DNA from: CAVPDG01 sp963702535
GTDB lineage: Bacteria > Chloroflexota > Anaerolineae > Anaerolineales > UBA4823
NCBI GenBank assembly: GCA_963702535.1
Contig: CAVPDG010000004.1
Coordinates: 1-64,000 of the forward strand
Length of the DNA stretch: 64,000 nt
Reading direction: 5' to 3'
Shown: one piece after another, positions 56,393-64,000 of the stretch
How positions within the stretch are numbered: the stretch's first letter is position 1
Layout: the number at the start of each line of letters is the position of its first letter
Notes under the pieces: generated by a model
Database searches by the model: none
What the model saw: the letters and a program-made list of their open reading frames with translations, nothing else
What the model was told of the DNA's origin: nothing
Translations under genes and position numbers: made by a program

Positions 56393-57472
56393 GTGGCTTT
56401 CCTCGAAATCAACAACGTCAATAAAATCTTTGGTACAGATACTGCTGCCGTGGAAGATTTCAACCTCCACGTGGAAAAAGGGGAGTTGGTCTCCTTCCTC
56501 GGACCCAGCGGCTGCGGCAAGACCACCACGCTGCGCATGGTGGCGGGCTTCGAACTACCCACCTCGGGCGTCGTCCTCATTAATGGCAAAGATGTCACCA
56601 ACGTGCCGCCCAACCGGCGCAATGTGGGTATGGTCTTCCAGGCGTACGCCCTCTTCCCCAACATGACTGTCGCCGGTAATATCGGCTTTGGTATGAAGAT
56701 CGCCAAAAAACCGGCTGCGGAGATCAAGCGCCGCGTGGAGGAGATGCTCCACCTTATCCATATGGATGGCTTCGGCGACCGCTACCCCTACCAGCTCTCC
56801 GGCGGTCAGCAGCAGCGCGTTGCCCTCGCCCGCGCCCTGGCACTCAGCCCGACGATCCTGCTTCTCGATGAGCCCCTCTCCGCCCTGGATGCCAAGATCC
56901 GTGTCTCCTTGCGCAGTGAGATCCGCGCCATCCAGCGGGAATTGGGGATCACCACCATTTACGTCACCCACGACCAGGAAGAGGCGCTCTCCATCTCCGA
57001 CCGTGTGGTCGTTATGTACAAGGGGCGCATGGAGCAGGTCGGCGCGCCCTTCGAGATCTACAATTTCCCCAAGACCGAATTCGTCGCCAACTTTGTCGGC
57101 ACGCTCAACGCGGTCAGCGCCGAAATTGCTGATCCTGCCGCCAGCCTCATCCGCATCGATGAGCAGCAGTTGCAGACCGCCAGTGATATCAGCCAATCGA
57201 AAGCTGGCGACAAGGTCATGGTTGCCATCCGCCCGGAGAGGCTGAGCTTTGCCAATGATGGTCAGAAAGCCAACGTGATCGACGCCACCATCGAGAATAT
57301 CACCTTCTTAGGCTCGATCGTGCGCATCCAGGTCATGATTGGGAAGAGCAAGTTCTTCATGGATACGTTCAACAATCCTTTCCTGGAGCTGCCCAAGATC
57401 GGCGACCATACCCAGGTCACCTGCTCGCGTGAAGCGGTATTGGTGATTACCCCTGAGCAGGTGGTGGCATAG
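56393..57472 (+). CDS. ABC importer ATP-binding protein (PotA-like)
   Basis: 359-residue ATPase with GTG start. Walker A GPSGCGKTTTLRM near residue 36, Q-loop FQAYALFP, signature QLSGGQQQRVALARAL, Walker B ILLLDEPLSALD, D-loop and switch His in YVTHDQEEALS. A C-terminal TOBE domain occupies the last 110 residues (AIRPERLSF, ITFLGSIVRIQVMI). It completes a binding protein-permease-permease-ATPase importer of the polyamine/iron/aminoethylphosphonate type. Confidence 0.93.
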   Translation: MAFLEINNVNKIFGTDTAAVEDFNLHVEKGELVSFLGPSGCGKTTTLRMVAGFELPTSGVVLINGKDVTNVPPNRRNVGMVFQAYALFPNMTVAGNIGFGMKIAKKPAAEIKRRVEEMLHLIHMDGFGDRYPYQLSGGQQQRVALARALALSPTILLLDEPLSALDAKIRVSLRSEIRAIQRELGITTIYVTHDQEEALSISDRVVVMYKGRMEQVGAPFEIYNFPKTEFVANFVGTLNAVSAEIADPAASLIRIDEQQLQTASDISQSKAGDKVMVAIRPERLSFANDGQKANVIDATIENITFLGSIVRIQVMIGKSKFFMDTFNNPFLELPKIGDHTQVTCSREAVLVITPEQVVA

Positions 57473-57481
57473 TGCTGTTCC

Positions 57482-57516
57482 GGTGATCGCTGCTGCACCG
57501 TTGCGCAGCGATCACC
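57482..57516 (+). terminator. Hairpin after the ABC importer operon
   Basis: Perfect twelve-base arms GGTGATCGCTGC / GCAGCGATCACC, nine bases after the ATPase stop. There is no T-run, so termination efficiency is uncertain. The following 175 bases hold no convincing gene. Confidence 0.55.
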
Positions 57517-57691
57517 TCTTCCCACCTCCTATAGAAAATGGGCTTTTTCCTTTGAACAAGGTCATCTCGATCTATTCGGATGCTCTGCGCTGTGCTGCCG
57601 CTGTTGCCGGGATGGAATTCCCGCGTGTTTGGGCGAATAAACCTTATGGGCGGCGCTGTGCTGGTGGGGATAGTCCGGAGGCGATGCTCAC

Positions 57692-58675
57692 TTGACGTTT
57701 TTGCTGATTTTCTTCGTGTTTGTTGCGCTGGCATTTGATTTCCTGAACGGCTTCCACGATTTTGCCAACGTGGTTGCCACGGCGATTGCTTCGCGTGCCA
57801 TGCCGCCTAATACCGCCCTGGTCATGACGGCGATCGCCAATTTTATCGGTCCATTCCTCTTTGGCGTTGCGGTCGCTACCACTATCGGCGACGAGGTGCT
57901 CGCCCCTGAGGCGGTTACCGTCCCGGTTGCCCTGGCAGCCCTGCTCTCCGCCATCGTCTGGAATATCATCACCTGGTTGCTCGGCATCCCCTCCAGCTCT
58001 TCTCACGCTTTGATCGGCGGCTTTATCGGCGCTGCCATCGCCGGCTACGGCACACAGGCGATCATCTGGAGCGGTCTGGAGAAGGTGCTCATCGGTCTCT
58101 TCGTCTCGCCCATCCTGGGCTTGATCTTCGGCTGGGTGATCATGCACCTGGTGCTGTTCTTCGGCAAGTGGATGACCCCTGGCGCCAATGTCTTCTTCAA
58201 GCGTGCCCAATGGGGCACCTCGCTCAGTCTGGCGCTGGCGCACGGCTCGAACGATGCTCAGAAGACCATGGGCATCATCACCATGGGGCTTGTAGCCTTC
58301 GGGGTCATCCCTACCTTCGAAGTGCCCCAATGGGTGATCGCCGCTTGTGCTGGCGCCATCGCCCTGGGCACCTTGTTTGGCGGCTGGCGCTTGATCCGTA
58401 CTATGGGCGCCGGATTCTATCGCGTGCGCCCCATCCATGCCTTCTCGTCGCAGTTCGCCAGCACAATAGTCATCCTTGGCGCGGCGCTGGGCGGCGCCCC
58501 GGTCAGCACCACGCAAGTGATCTCCTCCACTATCGTCGGCGCCGGCGCTGCGCATCGTGTACCCATGGTGCGCTGGACGCTTGCCTCCCAAATCGTCTTT
58601 GCCTGGGTGCTCACCATCCCGTTCACAGGATTGTTAGGCGCTTTGTTCTTCTTAATCCTCAATCAGATCGTATAA
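57692..58675 (+). CDS. pit: PiT-family inorganic phosphate transporter
   Basis: Complete 327-residue low-affinity phosphate permease. The two inverted PiT repeats are recognisable by DFLNGFHDFANVVATAI at the N-terminus and ALAHGSNDAQKTMGII in the middle, with IPSSSSHALIGGFIG and APVSTTQVISSTIVGAG as their counterparts. A TTG start with CCGGAGG upstream fits best, since the nearby ATG gives only a three-residue ORF. It is paired with the DUF47 gene that follows. Confidence 0.93.
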   Translation: MTFLLIFFVFVALAFDFLNGFHDFANVVATAIASRAMPPNTALVMTAIANFIGPFLFGVAVATTIGDEVLAPEAVTVPVALAALLSAIVWNIITWLLGIPSSSSHALIGGFIGAAIAGYGTQAIIWSGLEKVLIGLFVSPILGLIFGWVIMHLVLFFGKWMTPGANVFFKRAQWGTSLSLALAHGSNDAQKTMGIITMGLVAFGVIPTFEVPQWVIAACAGAIALGTLFGGWRLIRTMGAGFYRVRPIHAFSSQFASTIVILGAALGGAPVSTTQVISSTIVGAGAAHRVPMVRWTLASQIVFAWVLTIPFTGLLGALFFLILNQIV

Positions 58676-58684
58676 TTGGAAATC

Positions 58685-59365
58685 ATGGGAAATTCAATCA
58701 CGACAAATACAGAAGAATCACAAAATAGCAAAAAGAAATTCAGCCTCTCGGGCATGTTCAAGCGCAAGCCCAACCGCTTCATCGACTTGCTGATCCAGCA
58801 AGCCAAGCTCGCAGAAGACGGTATGGTTGCCCTCTCGGCTTACTTCGATAAGCCTACCAAGCGTCGCGCCGATGTGGTCGATAAGCTCGAGACCGAGGCG
58901 GATGAGATCCGCCGCATTCTCATCGATGAGCTGAACCATACCTTCGTCACCCCCTTCGACCGCGAGGATATCCATAGCCTGTCGCGCGCCATCGATGACA
59001 TGCTGGATTACGCCTATACCACGGTGGTTGAGATGTCTATCCTGGAGGTCGAGCCCAACGACCACATGCGCCAGATCGGCGCCCTGCTGGCTAAGGCTGC
59101 CAGCGAGGTGCATCTGGGCGTGCAGCGCCTGGCAGACCACCCCGGCGTGGCGCAAAACCATGCCGTGCGCGTCAAGCAGCTCGAGAACCAGGTCGAGCAC
59201 CTCTACCGCCAGGCGATTGCCGACCTGTTCAACCATCCTCGGGATCTGGAATACATCGTGCAGATGCTCAAGATGCGGGAAACCTACCGCCACCTGAGCA
59301 ATGCCGCCGACCGTGGCGACGAAGCCGCCAATATCCTCTCGGATATTGTCGTCAAGATGGGCTAA
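58685..59365 (+). CDS. DUF47 (PhoU-related) accessory protein of the PiT transporter
   Basis: 226-residue all-helical PhoU-like protein. FIDLLIQQAKLAEDGMVAL, VVDKLETEADEIRRILIDEL, FVTPFDREDIHSLSRAIDDM and ETYRHLSNAADRGDEAANIL are the conserved helices with metal-binding E/D motifs. PiT-DUF47 pairs are common; the DUF47 protein is thought to control transport. It starts nine bases after the pit stop. The first 25 residues are polar and variable. Confidence 0.9.
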   Translation: MGNSITTNTEESQNSKKKFSLSGMFKRKPNRFIDLLIQQAKLAEDGMVALSAYFDKPTKRRADVVDKLETEADEIRRILIDELNHTFVTPFDREDIHSLSRAIDDMLDYAYTTVVEMSILEVEPNDHMRQIGALLAKAASEVHLGVQRLADHPGVAQNHAVRVKQLENQVEHLYRQAIADLFNHPRDLEYIVQMLKMRETYRHLSNAADRGDEAANILSDIVVKMG

Positions 59366-59374
59366 CTCCCCCTC

Positions 59375-60255
59375 CTACCGCCCCAACACCGCGATCAGGA
59401 TCAAGCCGAATGTGATCAGCAGTGCGCCCGTCATGCGCACTGTCACGCCTTCTTCGCCGTAAACCTTGAAGGCGATGATCGCCCCGATGACGATGCTGAA
59501 CTGGCGGAATGCCACGATATAGCTGGCGTTCGGGACAAGCTGGTACGCCCACAGGATCAGCCAGTAAGCGGCAAACCCCAGCACGCCGGCGATGATCGCC
59601 AGCTTCCAACCCGCTGTAGATTTTGTTGCTTTCCCTTTGTTGAAAGCGCGCATAAAAAAGATATACGGCGGCAGGCTCAGCAGATAGTAGAAATAACCGT
59701 AGCGGGCTGCCGTGTCTGCGCCCTGCTGGACCACCTCAGCGGCATACTTATCCAGCAGTGTATAACTGACGGAGCCCAAAGCCGCCACCAGCACCCAGAT
59801 GCTTGCCCGGTTGAAATAGTTTTTCAGATGGATATCTGTGAAAGACTTGAGCGGTACGAGCAAGCAGCCAAACGAGACGAACAGCACCCCCACCCAGCCC
59901 CATTGGGTCAGGGGTCTTCCCCGCAGCACATCCGCAATCGCTACAAAGACCACCGGCAGCGCCCTCGCCAGCGGGTAGACGACGGTAAAATCGGTCATCG
60001 CGTAGCCCCGCGCCAGCCCGAAGAGGTATAGCCGCCGCCGCAATTCCCGAGCCTACCAGGCACAGCCATGCCACCGGTGTGATCGAGCGCGTCAGTAGCC
60101 TCGGATACCACTGCCGGGACAAACCCAATCGCAATCACGGCGATCAGCATGCGCTTGTAGAAAACCTCGGTGGAGCGCTCATACGTGGAGAGCAGGTTCC
60201 AGCCGGCGTGCATGAAAGTGGATGCCAGGACCAAAAGAATAACGAATGGAGTCAT
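59375..60255 (-). CDS. EamA/DMT-family transporter, two frameshifts
   Basis: About 294 residues, ten hydrophobic segments. The N-terminus FVILLVLASTFMHAGWNLL and the SFTDIHLKNYFNRASIWVLV junction between repeats are typical, and RQFSIVIGAIIAFKVYGEEG lies before the last helix. Frame changes occur near 60100 and 60040; the middle piece reads PRLLTRSITPVAWLCLVG. Convergent with the DUF47 gene, nine bases apart. Substrate unknown. Confidence 0.82.
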
Positions 60256-60280
60256 GCGCGGTTAGCTCTTTGCGGAATCT

Positions 60281-60325
60281 AAAAAACAGGCAGCGGGCAA
60301 GCTGAGTTTGTCCGCTACCTGTTTT
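60281..60325 (-). terminator. Terminator of the GNAT gene
   Basis: Imperfect 18-base arms beginning AAAACAGGCAGCGG and ending CCGCTACCTGTTTT, downstream of the GNAT stop on the minus strand. Confidence 0.6.
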
Positions 60326-60362
60326 CCGGTATCGTTGGCTGCAATTTCTATACTCCGCAGGG

Positions 60363-61410
60363 TCAAGATGGGTGGCTGGTGTCTACCGACATCCAGATCA
60401 GTGTCTGGTGGACGCGAAAGCCGGCATCCAGGATCGCCTGTTGTGCGTGCAGCGCCGGGTAATCCAGGGAGAGCGGGCGCTTGGGCGAGAGCCGCCGGCG
60501 GGCGTAGCGCAGCAGCGCCTTTGCCGCCTCCTCTTCGTTCTCGCCATCTGCAGCCAGCCAGAGACTGTCGGCGTAAGAGTGGGTGGCGTTCCACGCCAGC
60601 ACACCCATCAAGTGGTCGCCCTGCCAGGCTGACCATTGCCGCAAGTTGATATCGTTGAACATGCCGGTAAAAGAATCCCGTCACTCCCGGGCGCAGCCAG
60701 GCAGGTTTTAACGAGAGATGCCAGGTCACTTCTGCCGGGTATAGCCGGCGCAGCCAGCTCTCTTGCGCGTGCCAGTCCTGTGTTCTGCGCTCGCCGATAT
60801 GGACAGGCTGGGCAGGGGTTACCGCTCGCCTGCCATTCTCGTCCTGCAGCGGTGTGGCTTTACTATCGCAAATCCAGGTGGTCCGCCGGGCTCGTTCCTG
60901 GAAGCCCAGCGAGCGGTAAAGCTTGATGGCAGGCTCGTTCTCCTCGCGCACGTGCAGCCAGGTTGTGCGGATGCCGCGTTGCCGCGCATGGTCGATCGCC
61001 TTGGCGGTCAGCCGGTATGCGATCCCCCTGCGGCGGTAATCCGGGTGCACTGCCACATTAGCGATCAGCATGGTCGGCGCCTGGTGCAGGTTATAGGGGA
61101 TCAGCGTCAGGTTGCCCACGATGCGCTTGTCCTCTTCCCAGACGAAGCCGGAGAGGGGCAAGGGGGATCGCTCGGACAGGCTGCTGATCCAGTTGAGCGT
61201 GCCGGGGTTATGCGAGAGCGAGCGCATCTGTTGGATATAGCGCTGCCCGTCGCTGTCGAGTGTGTCCGCAAAGCACTGCTCAACCAGGTCTGCCACGCCC
61301 CCCAGGTCCCTGCGTACATCGAGCGGGCGGAGATGTCCGCTTTGCGCTGTGTTCCCCAGCAAGTTCGTCATTGTCGTCATGTCGATCGGCGCCCCACGCT
61401 CTTTAATCAA
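60363..61410 (-). CDS. GNAT-family N-acetyltransferase with two GNAT-like halves, one frameshift
   Basis: About 349 residues. The N-terminal GNAT domain has the acetyl-CoA signature VAVHPDYRRRGIAYRLTAKA and the following RTTWLHVREENEPAIKLYRSLGF split across two blocks. The C-terminal half (WQGDHLMGVLAWN, LLRYARRRL) looks like a second, degenerate GNAT fold. The frame breaks near 60665, after PGVTGFFYR. TTG at 61410 has GGAG at good distance; an ATG at 61380 is an alternative. Substrate unknown. Confidence 0.8.
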
Positions 61411-61519
61411 TTCTACTCCAATATCTGCCTTCTTGGCTCATTGGGATTTGCCGTGATGATTTCCGGACCACATCCGGGTACTTGCCACGGCGATTCTCAA
61501 TGAACCGGCTTCTTTCCTC

Positions 61520-61547
61520 TTGCGTTTGAACCGTTCCCGGGTAAAAT
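61520..61547 (+). promoter_or_regulatory. nurA promoter
   Basis: TTGCGT (61520-61525), 16 bases, TAAAAT (61542-61547), 37 bases before the start. Confidence 0.5.
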
Positions 61548-61584
61548 ATCTAACACAAATGTTCTGATCCAAAAAGGTGTCCGG

Positions 61585-62763
61585 ATGACCCTGAATTTTC
61601 AGCAAGTCCGCCAGCAGGTCCAGCGCCTGGGAGAGAGCGCTCCTTCGCGCTACCACCAGCTTCAGAGTTTGCGTCGCCAGGCGCAAGCGCTGTTGGATGA
61701 TAACGCCAACGCCAATGAGCAGCTGCGCAGTAAGGTCGAGCGCATCGTCCGCACGTACGATAACTCCCTGCGCTGCGCCTTGCCTGCTGGCGAGCCGCTC
61801 GACGCCCATATCACCTGCCCGGAATTGACCCTCCCGCTGACGATCCTGGCTGCCGATGGCTCGCAGATCAACCCCGACCGCCATGCTGCAGTCGAGTACA
61901 GCCTGGTCAACGTCGGCGCGATTTGCACGCGCCAGGGCTCGGCGCAGCCGCCGGTCATCACCATCGCCAGCCAGTTGCTCTCACCGGAAGACCGCGAGCC
62001 CATGACCGAGAACCGCCTCGCCCTGCTGCGCGATCTGGAGGAGCGCAAGATGCTGGCGCAGCTCTCTGCCGGGTTAGAGCCTCCCGTCATCTCCTTCACC
62101 GATGGTCCGATGGAGCTGTGGGGCGCCAAAGAAGCTGACTCTCAGTACGCCTCTGAGTACAAAGAGAGCCTGGATGAATATATCGCCGTTTTAAAGGACC
62201 TCTTCCACAGCAACGTGGTGACTGCCGGCTACGTCGATAAACCGTCAGCCGCCCTGCTGGTGCGCCTGTTGGAGGTGGCTTGCGCCACCGACGAGGATCT
62301 TGCCAATATCCGCCAGTACCACCCGCTGCGCGGCGTGCGCGATACCGATCTCCTCGCCCCATTGCTCGCTCCAGGCGAGCGTTCGGCTGTTTTCCGCCTC
62401 CAGTCACAATCGTCCAAGAACTATGCCAACGAGCTATCGGTGCACTTTTTCTACCTGAACGTGGGCAGGCAGGGCAAACCCTGGTTGGCGCGGGTCGAAA
62501 CCCCTGCCTGGGTTGCTGCCTCTCCACCCCTGCTCGATAGCCTGCACGCCGTCCTGGTCGACCAGTGCCGCATCTTGGGCGCCCGCGCCTACCCCTACTT
62601 GCTCCATCGCGCCCACGAGACTGCCGTGGTCAGCCTGGAAGAGCGCGACCAGGTCACCCAGATGATCGCCCTGGAGCTCCAGCGCCAGGGTGTGCCTCTC
62701 TCCGCTCCATCACACAAGCAGGCGCTCAAGGACAGCGCTGGAAGGACAAGGTATCAGCCATGA
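61585..62763 (+). CDS. nurA: NurA-domain nuclease
   Basis: Complete 392-residue NurA-type nuclease. ILAADGSQINPDRH near residue 90 supplies the first metal-binding Asp; FTDGPMELWG, the GYVDKPSAALLVRLL block and C-terminal VVSLEERDQV are characteristic. In archaea NurA works with the HerA helicase in DNA end resection; here the following gene encodes a HAS-barrel protein, the fold at the N-terminus of HerA, but no HerA ATPase is seen. Start ATG follows AAGGTG. Confidence 0.87.
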   Translation: MTLNFQQVRQQVQRLGESAPSRYHQLQSLRRQAQALLDDNANANEQLRSKVERIVRTYDNSLRCALPAGEPLDAHITCPELTLPLTILAADGSQINPDRHAAVEYSLVNVGAICTRQGSAQPPVITIASQLLSPEDREPMTENRLALLRDLEERKMLAQLSAGLEPPVISFTDGPMELWGAKEADSQYASEYKESLDEYIAVLKDLFHSNVVTAGYVDKPSAALLVRLLEVACATDEDLANIRQYHPLRGVRDTDLLAPLLAPGERSAVFRLQSQSSKNYANELSVHFFYLNVGRQGKPWLARVETPAWVAASPPLLDSLHAVLVDQCRILGARAYPYLLHRAHETAVVSLEERDQVTQMIALELQRQGVPLSAPSHKQALKDSAGRTRYQP

Positions 62764-62783
62764 GTTAAATCGAGATCGGTCGC

Positions 62784-63362
62784 TTGTTGCGCGCCAGCAC
62801 CTCCGGCCTGGTGGTCGGCTGCCGGGTTTCGCAGGTGGATGCGCCCGCATTTGCGGCGTTGGTGCGCGTTCCCGTGGGTCCTTCGCTGCATATCTACGGC
62901 TTGATTTACGACATTCACATCGACGACGATGGCTTGGTGCGCCAACTCATCACCGCCGAGGGTGTGGACGATGAGGTCATCGCCGATAACCGTCTCAATC
63001 GCAATGTGCCTTTAGAGATGAGCGTCCTCTCGGTCGGCTACCGCCAGGGCGACGCGGTTTTCCACAGCATCCCGCCCCGCCCGCCCCTCAGCCTGGACGC
63101 TATCTACCTGTGCGATACCCCCGACCTGCTGACGTTTACCTCCGCGGGTCGTTTTGGCTACTTCCGCCATATCCTGCGCGCCCAAGACCTGCCCGTCGGT
63201 GAGCTCCTGGCGTCGCATCTCCAGCAAGCGGGTGAAGCTCATCGCCTCGCCGGGGATGCCGGATGGCTGGATCGCGCCACCCAGGAGCTCATTATCCTCC
63301 TGCGCGACGATTATCCCGGCCTGATCAGCGTCCTTAGCGCTTTGGGTGACGTCTATCGTTGA
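62784..63362 (+). CDS. HAS-barrel domain protein (HerA N-terminal-like), start uncertain
   Basis: About 193 residues. The N-terminal 90 residues resemble a HAS barrel (LRASTSGLVVGCRVS, IYGLIYDIHIDDDG, LSVGYRQGDAVFH); the rest is helical with no Walker motif, so it is not a full HerA. The ATG overlapping the nurA stop is in the same frame but meets TAA two codons later (ATG AGT TAA ATC GAG); a GAA there would give MSEIEIGRLLRAS, the expected beginning. TTG at 62784 is the first usable start in the present sequence. Confidence 0.65.
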   Translation: MLRASTSGLVVGCRVSQVDAPAFAALVRVPVGPSLHIYGLIYDIHIDDDGLVRQLITAEGVDDEVIADNRLNRNVPLEMSVLSVGYRQGDAVFHSIPPRPPLSLDAIYLCDTPDLLTFTSAGRFGYFRHILRAQDLPVGELLASHLQQAGEAHRLAGDAGWLDRATQELIILLRDDYPGLISVLSALGDVYR

Positions 63363-63386
63363 TGTGAGTACGGGAGAAGAGTTTTC

Positions 63387-63425
63387 GTTGTGGTTTTGGG
63401 CGGCATTGCCGCCCAAAACCACAAC
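63387..63425. terminator. Bidirectional terminator between convergent genes
   Basis: Perfect 18-base arms, core TGGTTTTGGGCGGC / GCCGCCCAAAACCA, three-base loop ATT. It serves the HAS-barrel gene and the secreted protein gene. Confidence 0.75.
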
Positions 63426-63447
63426 AAGAGTTGAGTCAAGGGCAGGT

Positions 63448-64000
63448 CTACCGGCTGATCGCTGGCATGAACATCACATAGCGGTAGATCCAGATGAACA
63501 CGCCCGACGATGTGTTCCCATAAGTATCCTGCGCCTTGGCAAACACCTGGTTCCAATTGGCTGCCAGCTTGCAGGTATCGATATCCCACTGATAGGGCAG
63601 GCTGTTATCAATGCCGATCTCCACGTAAGCTCCGCTTCCAATCGTGGCATCCCAGCGGTAGAAGCGCACATGATGGACGGCTACATTGTCTGTTGCGCTC
63701 ACCATCAGGCGTAGCGTCTGGCAGCCGACATTGACCCGCTCGCCGTTCAGCACGGGCTGTAGCCACGAAACGGTCGGTGCCTGGTAATCCGGCGCCAGGA
63801 TGCGGCTGATCCACTCCGATTGGTTGTTGCCGCTCACCGGATCGGCAGTCGTCGAGCTCATGCTGGCGATGTTGCTCACCAGTCCCGTGGCAGCCAGGTC
63901 GACATAGGTGGTAATGCTGATTACAACGCTTGCCTCTGGCTGCATCCCGCCCAGGATGCACTCCACCGTTCCGTCGCTGTGTGTGCAGCCGGCTGGCGCG
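63448..64000 (-). CDS. C-terminal part of a large secreted protein (runs off the window)
   Basis: 184 residues visible, 5' end beyond the window. It starts in a DUF11-like segment (CTHSDGTVECILGG, VVISITTYVDLAATGL), then a linker, then an Ig-like domain: PTVSWLQPVLNGERVNV, LRLMVSATDNVAVHHVRFY. It ends in YRYVMFMPAISR with no sortase or anchor motif. Repeated extracellular beta-domains of this kind are common in Chloroflexota surface or secreted proteins. Function unknown. Confidence 0.7.
   Translation of the reverse strand, partial: APAGCTHSDGTVECILGGMQPEASVVISITTYVDLAATGLVSNIASMSSTTADPVSGNNQSEWISRILAPDYQAPTVSWLQPVLNGERVNVGCQTLRLMVSATDNVAVHHVRFYRWDATIGSGAYVEIGIDNSLPYQWDIDTCKLAANWNQVFAKAQDTYGNTSSGVFIWIYRYVMFMPAISR

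Noticed and set aside
57483..57695. 70-codon ORF between the ABC ATPase and pit genes
   Set aside because: It starts inside the hairpin after the importer operon and has no ribosome binding site or recognisable sequence.
1..64000. tRNA genes, CRISPR repeats, transposases and prophage genes
   Set aside because: Looked for by characteristic motifs on both strands; none was found.

Overview
The window looks like a stretch of a GC-rich, environmental bacterial chromosome, most likely a Chloroflexota (Anaerolineae-type) genome assembled from a metagenome. This rests on the gene content: a stand-alone RIO1-type kinase, NurA followed by a HAS-barrel protein, a deazaflavin-type nitroreductase, a Pro/Ala/Thr-rich lipoprotein linker on the ABC binding protein, and a non-pyrrolysine MttB homologue next to GcvT-fused flavoproteins. 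No rRNA, tRNA, CRISPR array, insertion sequence or phage gene was seen. About half of the long genes carry one or more single-base frame breaks with conserved motifs continuing on both sides. This density is more easily explained by uncorrected sequencing indels than by decay, so I annotate such genes over their full span.

Layout. 0-6 kb: polX, a short leader-peptide ORF with two terminators before a RIO kinase, a type IV (AbiE) toxin-antitoxin pair, and an SDR. 6-10.5 kb: TrpF-like protein with a PfkB kinase, MntP, a Ddn-like nitroreductase and an NmrA-like reductase. 10.5-13 kb: rubrerythrin, cysE and cysK, with a long structured leader before cysK.

13-26.7 kb, all on the minus strand: a monovalent-cation (potassium) island. 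It holds two RCK proteins (TrkA type), a P-type ATPase with Na,K-ATPase-like ion-site motifs, two KimA-like APC transporters each preceded by a paralogous protein of unknown function, a KdpE-type regulator, a KdpD-type kinase and a small SWIM zinc-finger protein behind a leader peptide. 26.8-30.6 kb: an ABC-2 exporter and a NYN-nuclease/cold-shock fusion.

31-57.5 kb: a probable methylated-amine catabolic region. The minus-strand arm is nucleotidyltransferase, CBS protein, choline-kinase-like protein, dimethylglycine/sarcosine dehydrogenase-like flavoprotein, HisC-like aminotransferase, with aspartase and another APH kinase upstream. The plus-strand arm is a DeoR regulator, metallophosphoesterase, APC permease, second flavoprotein, second kinase, MttB homologue, second phosphoesterase, second APC permease and a four-gene ABC importer. 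Kinases, phosphatases, oxidative demethylases and importers together suggest uptake and demethylation of an N-methylated amine, perhaps through phosphorylated intermediates. 57.6-64 kb: a PiT phosphate transporter with its DUF47 partner, a DMT transporter, a GNAT enzyme, nurA with a HAS-barrel gene, and the 3' end of a secreted protein that runs off the window.
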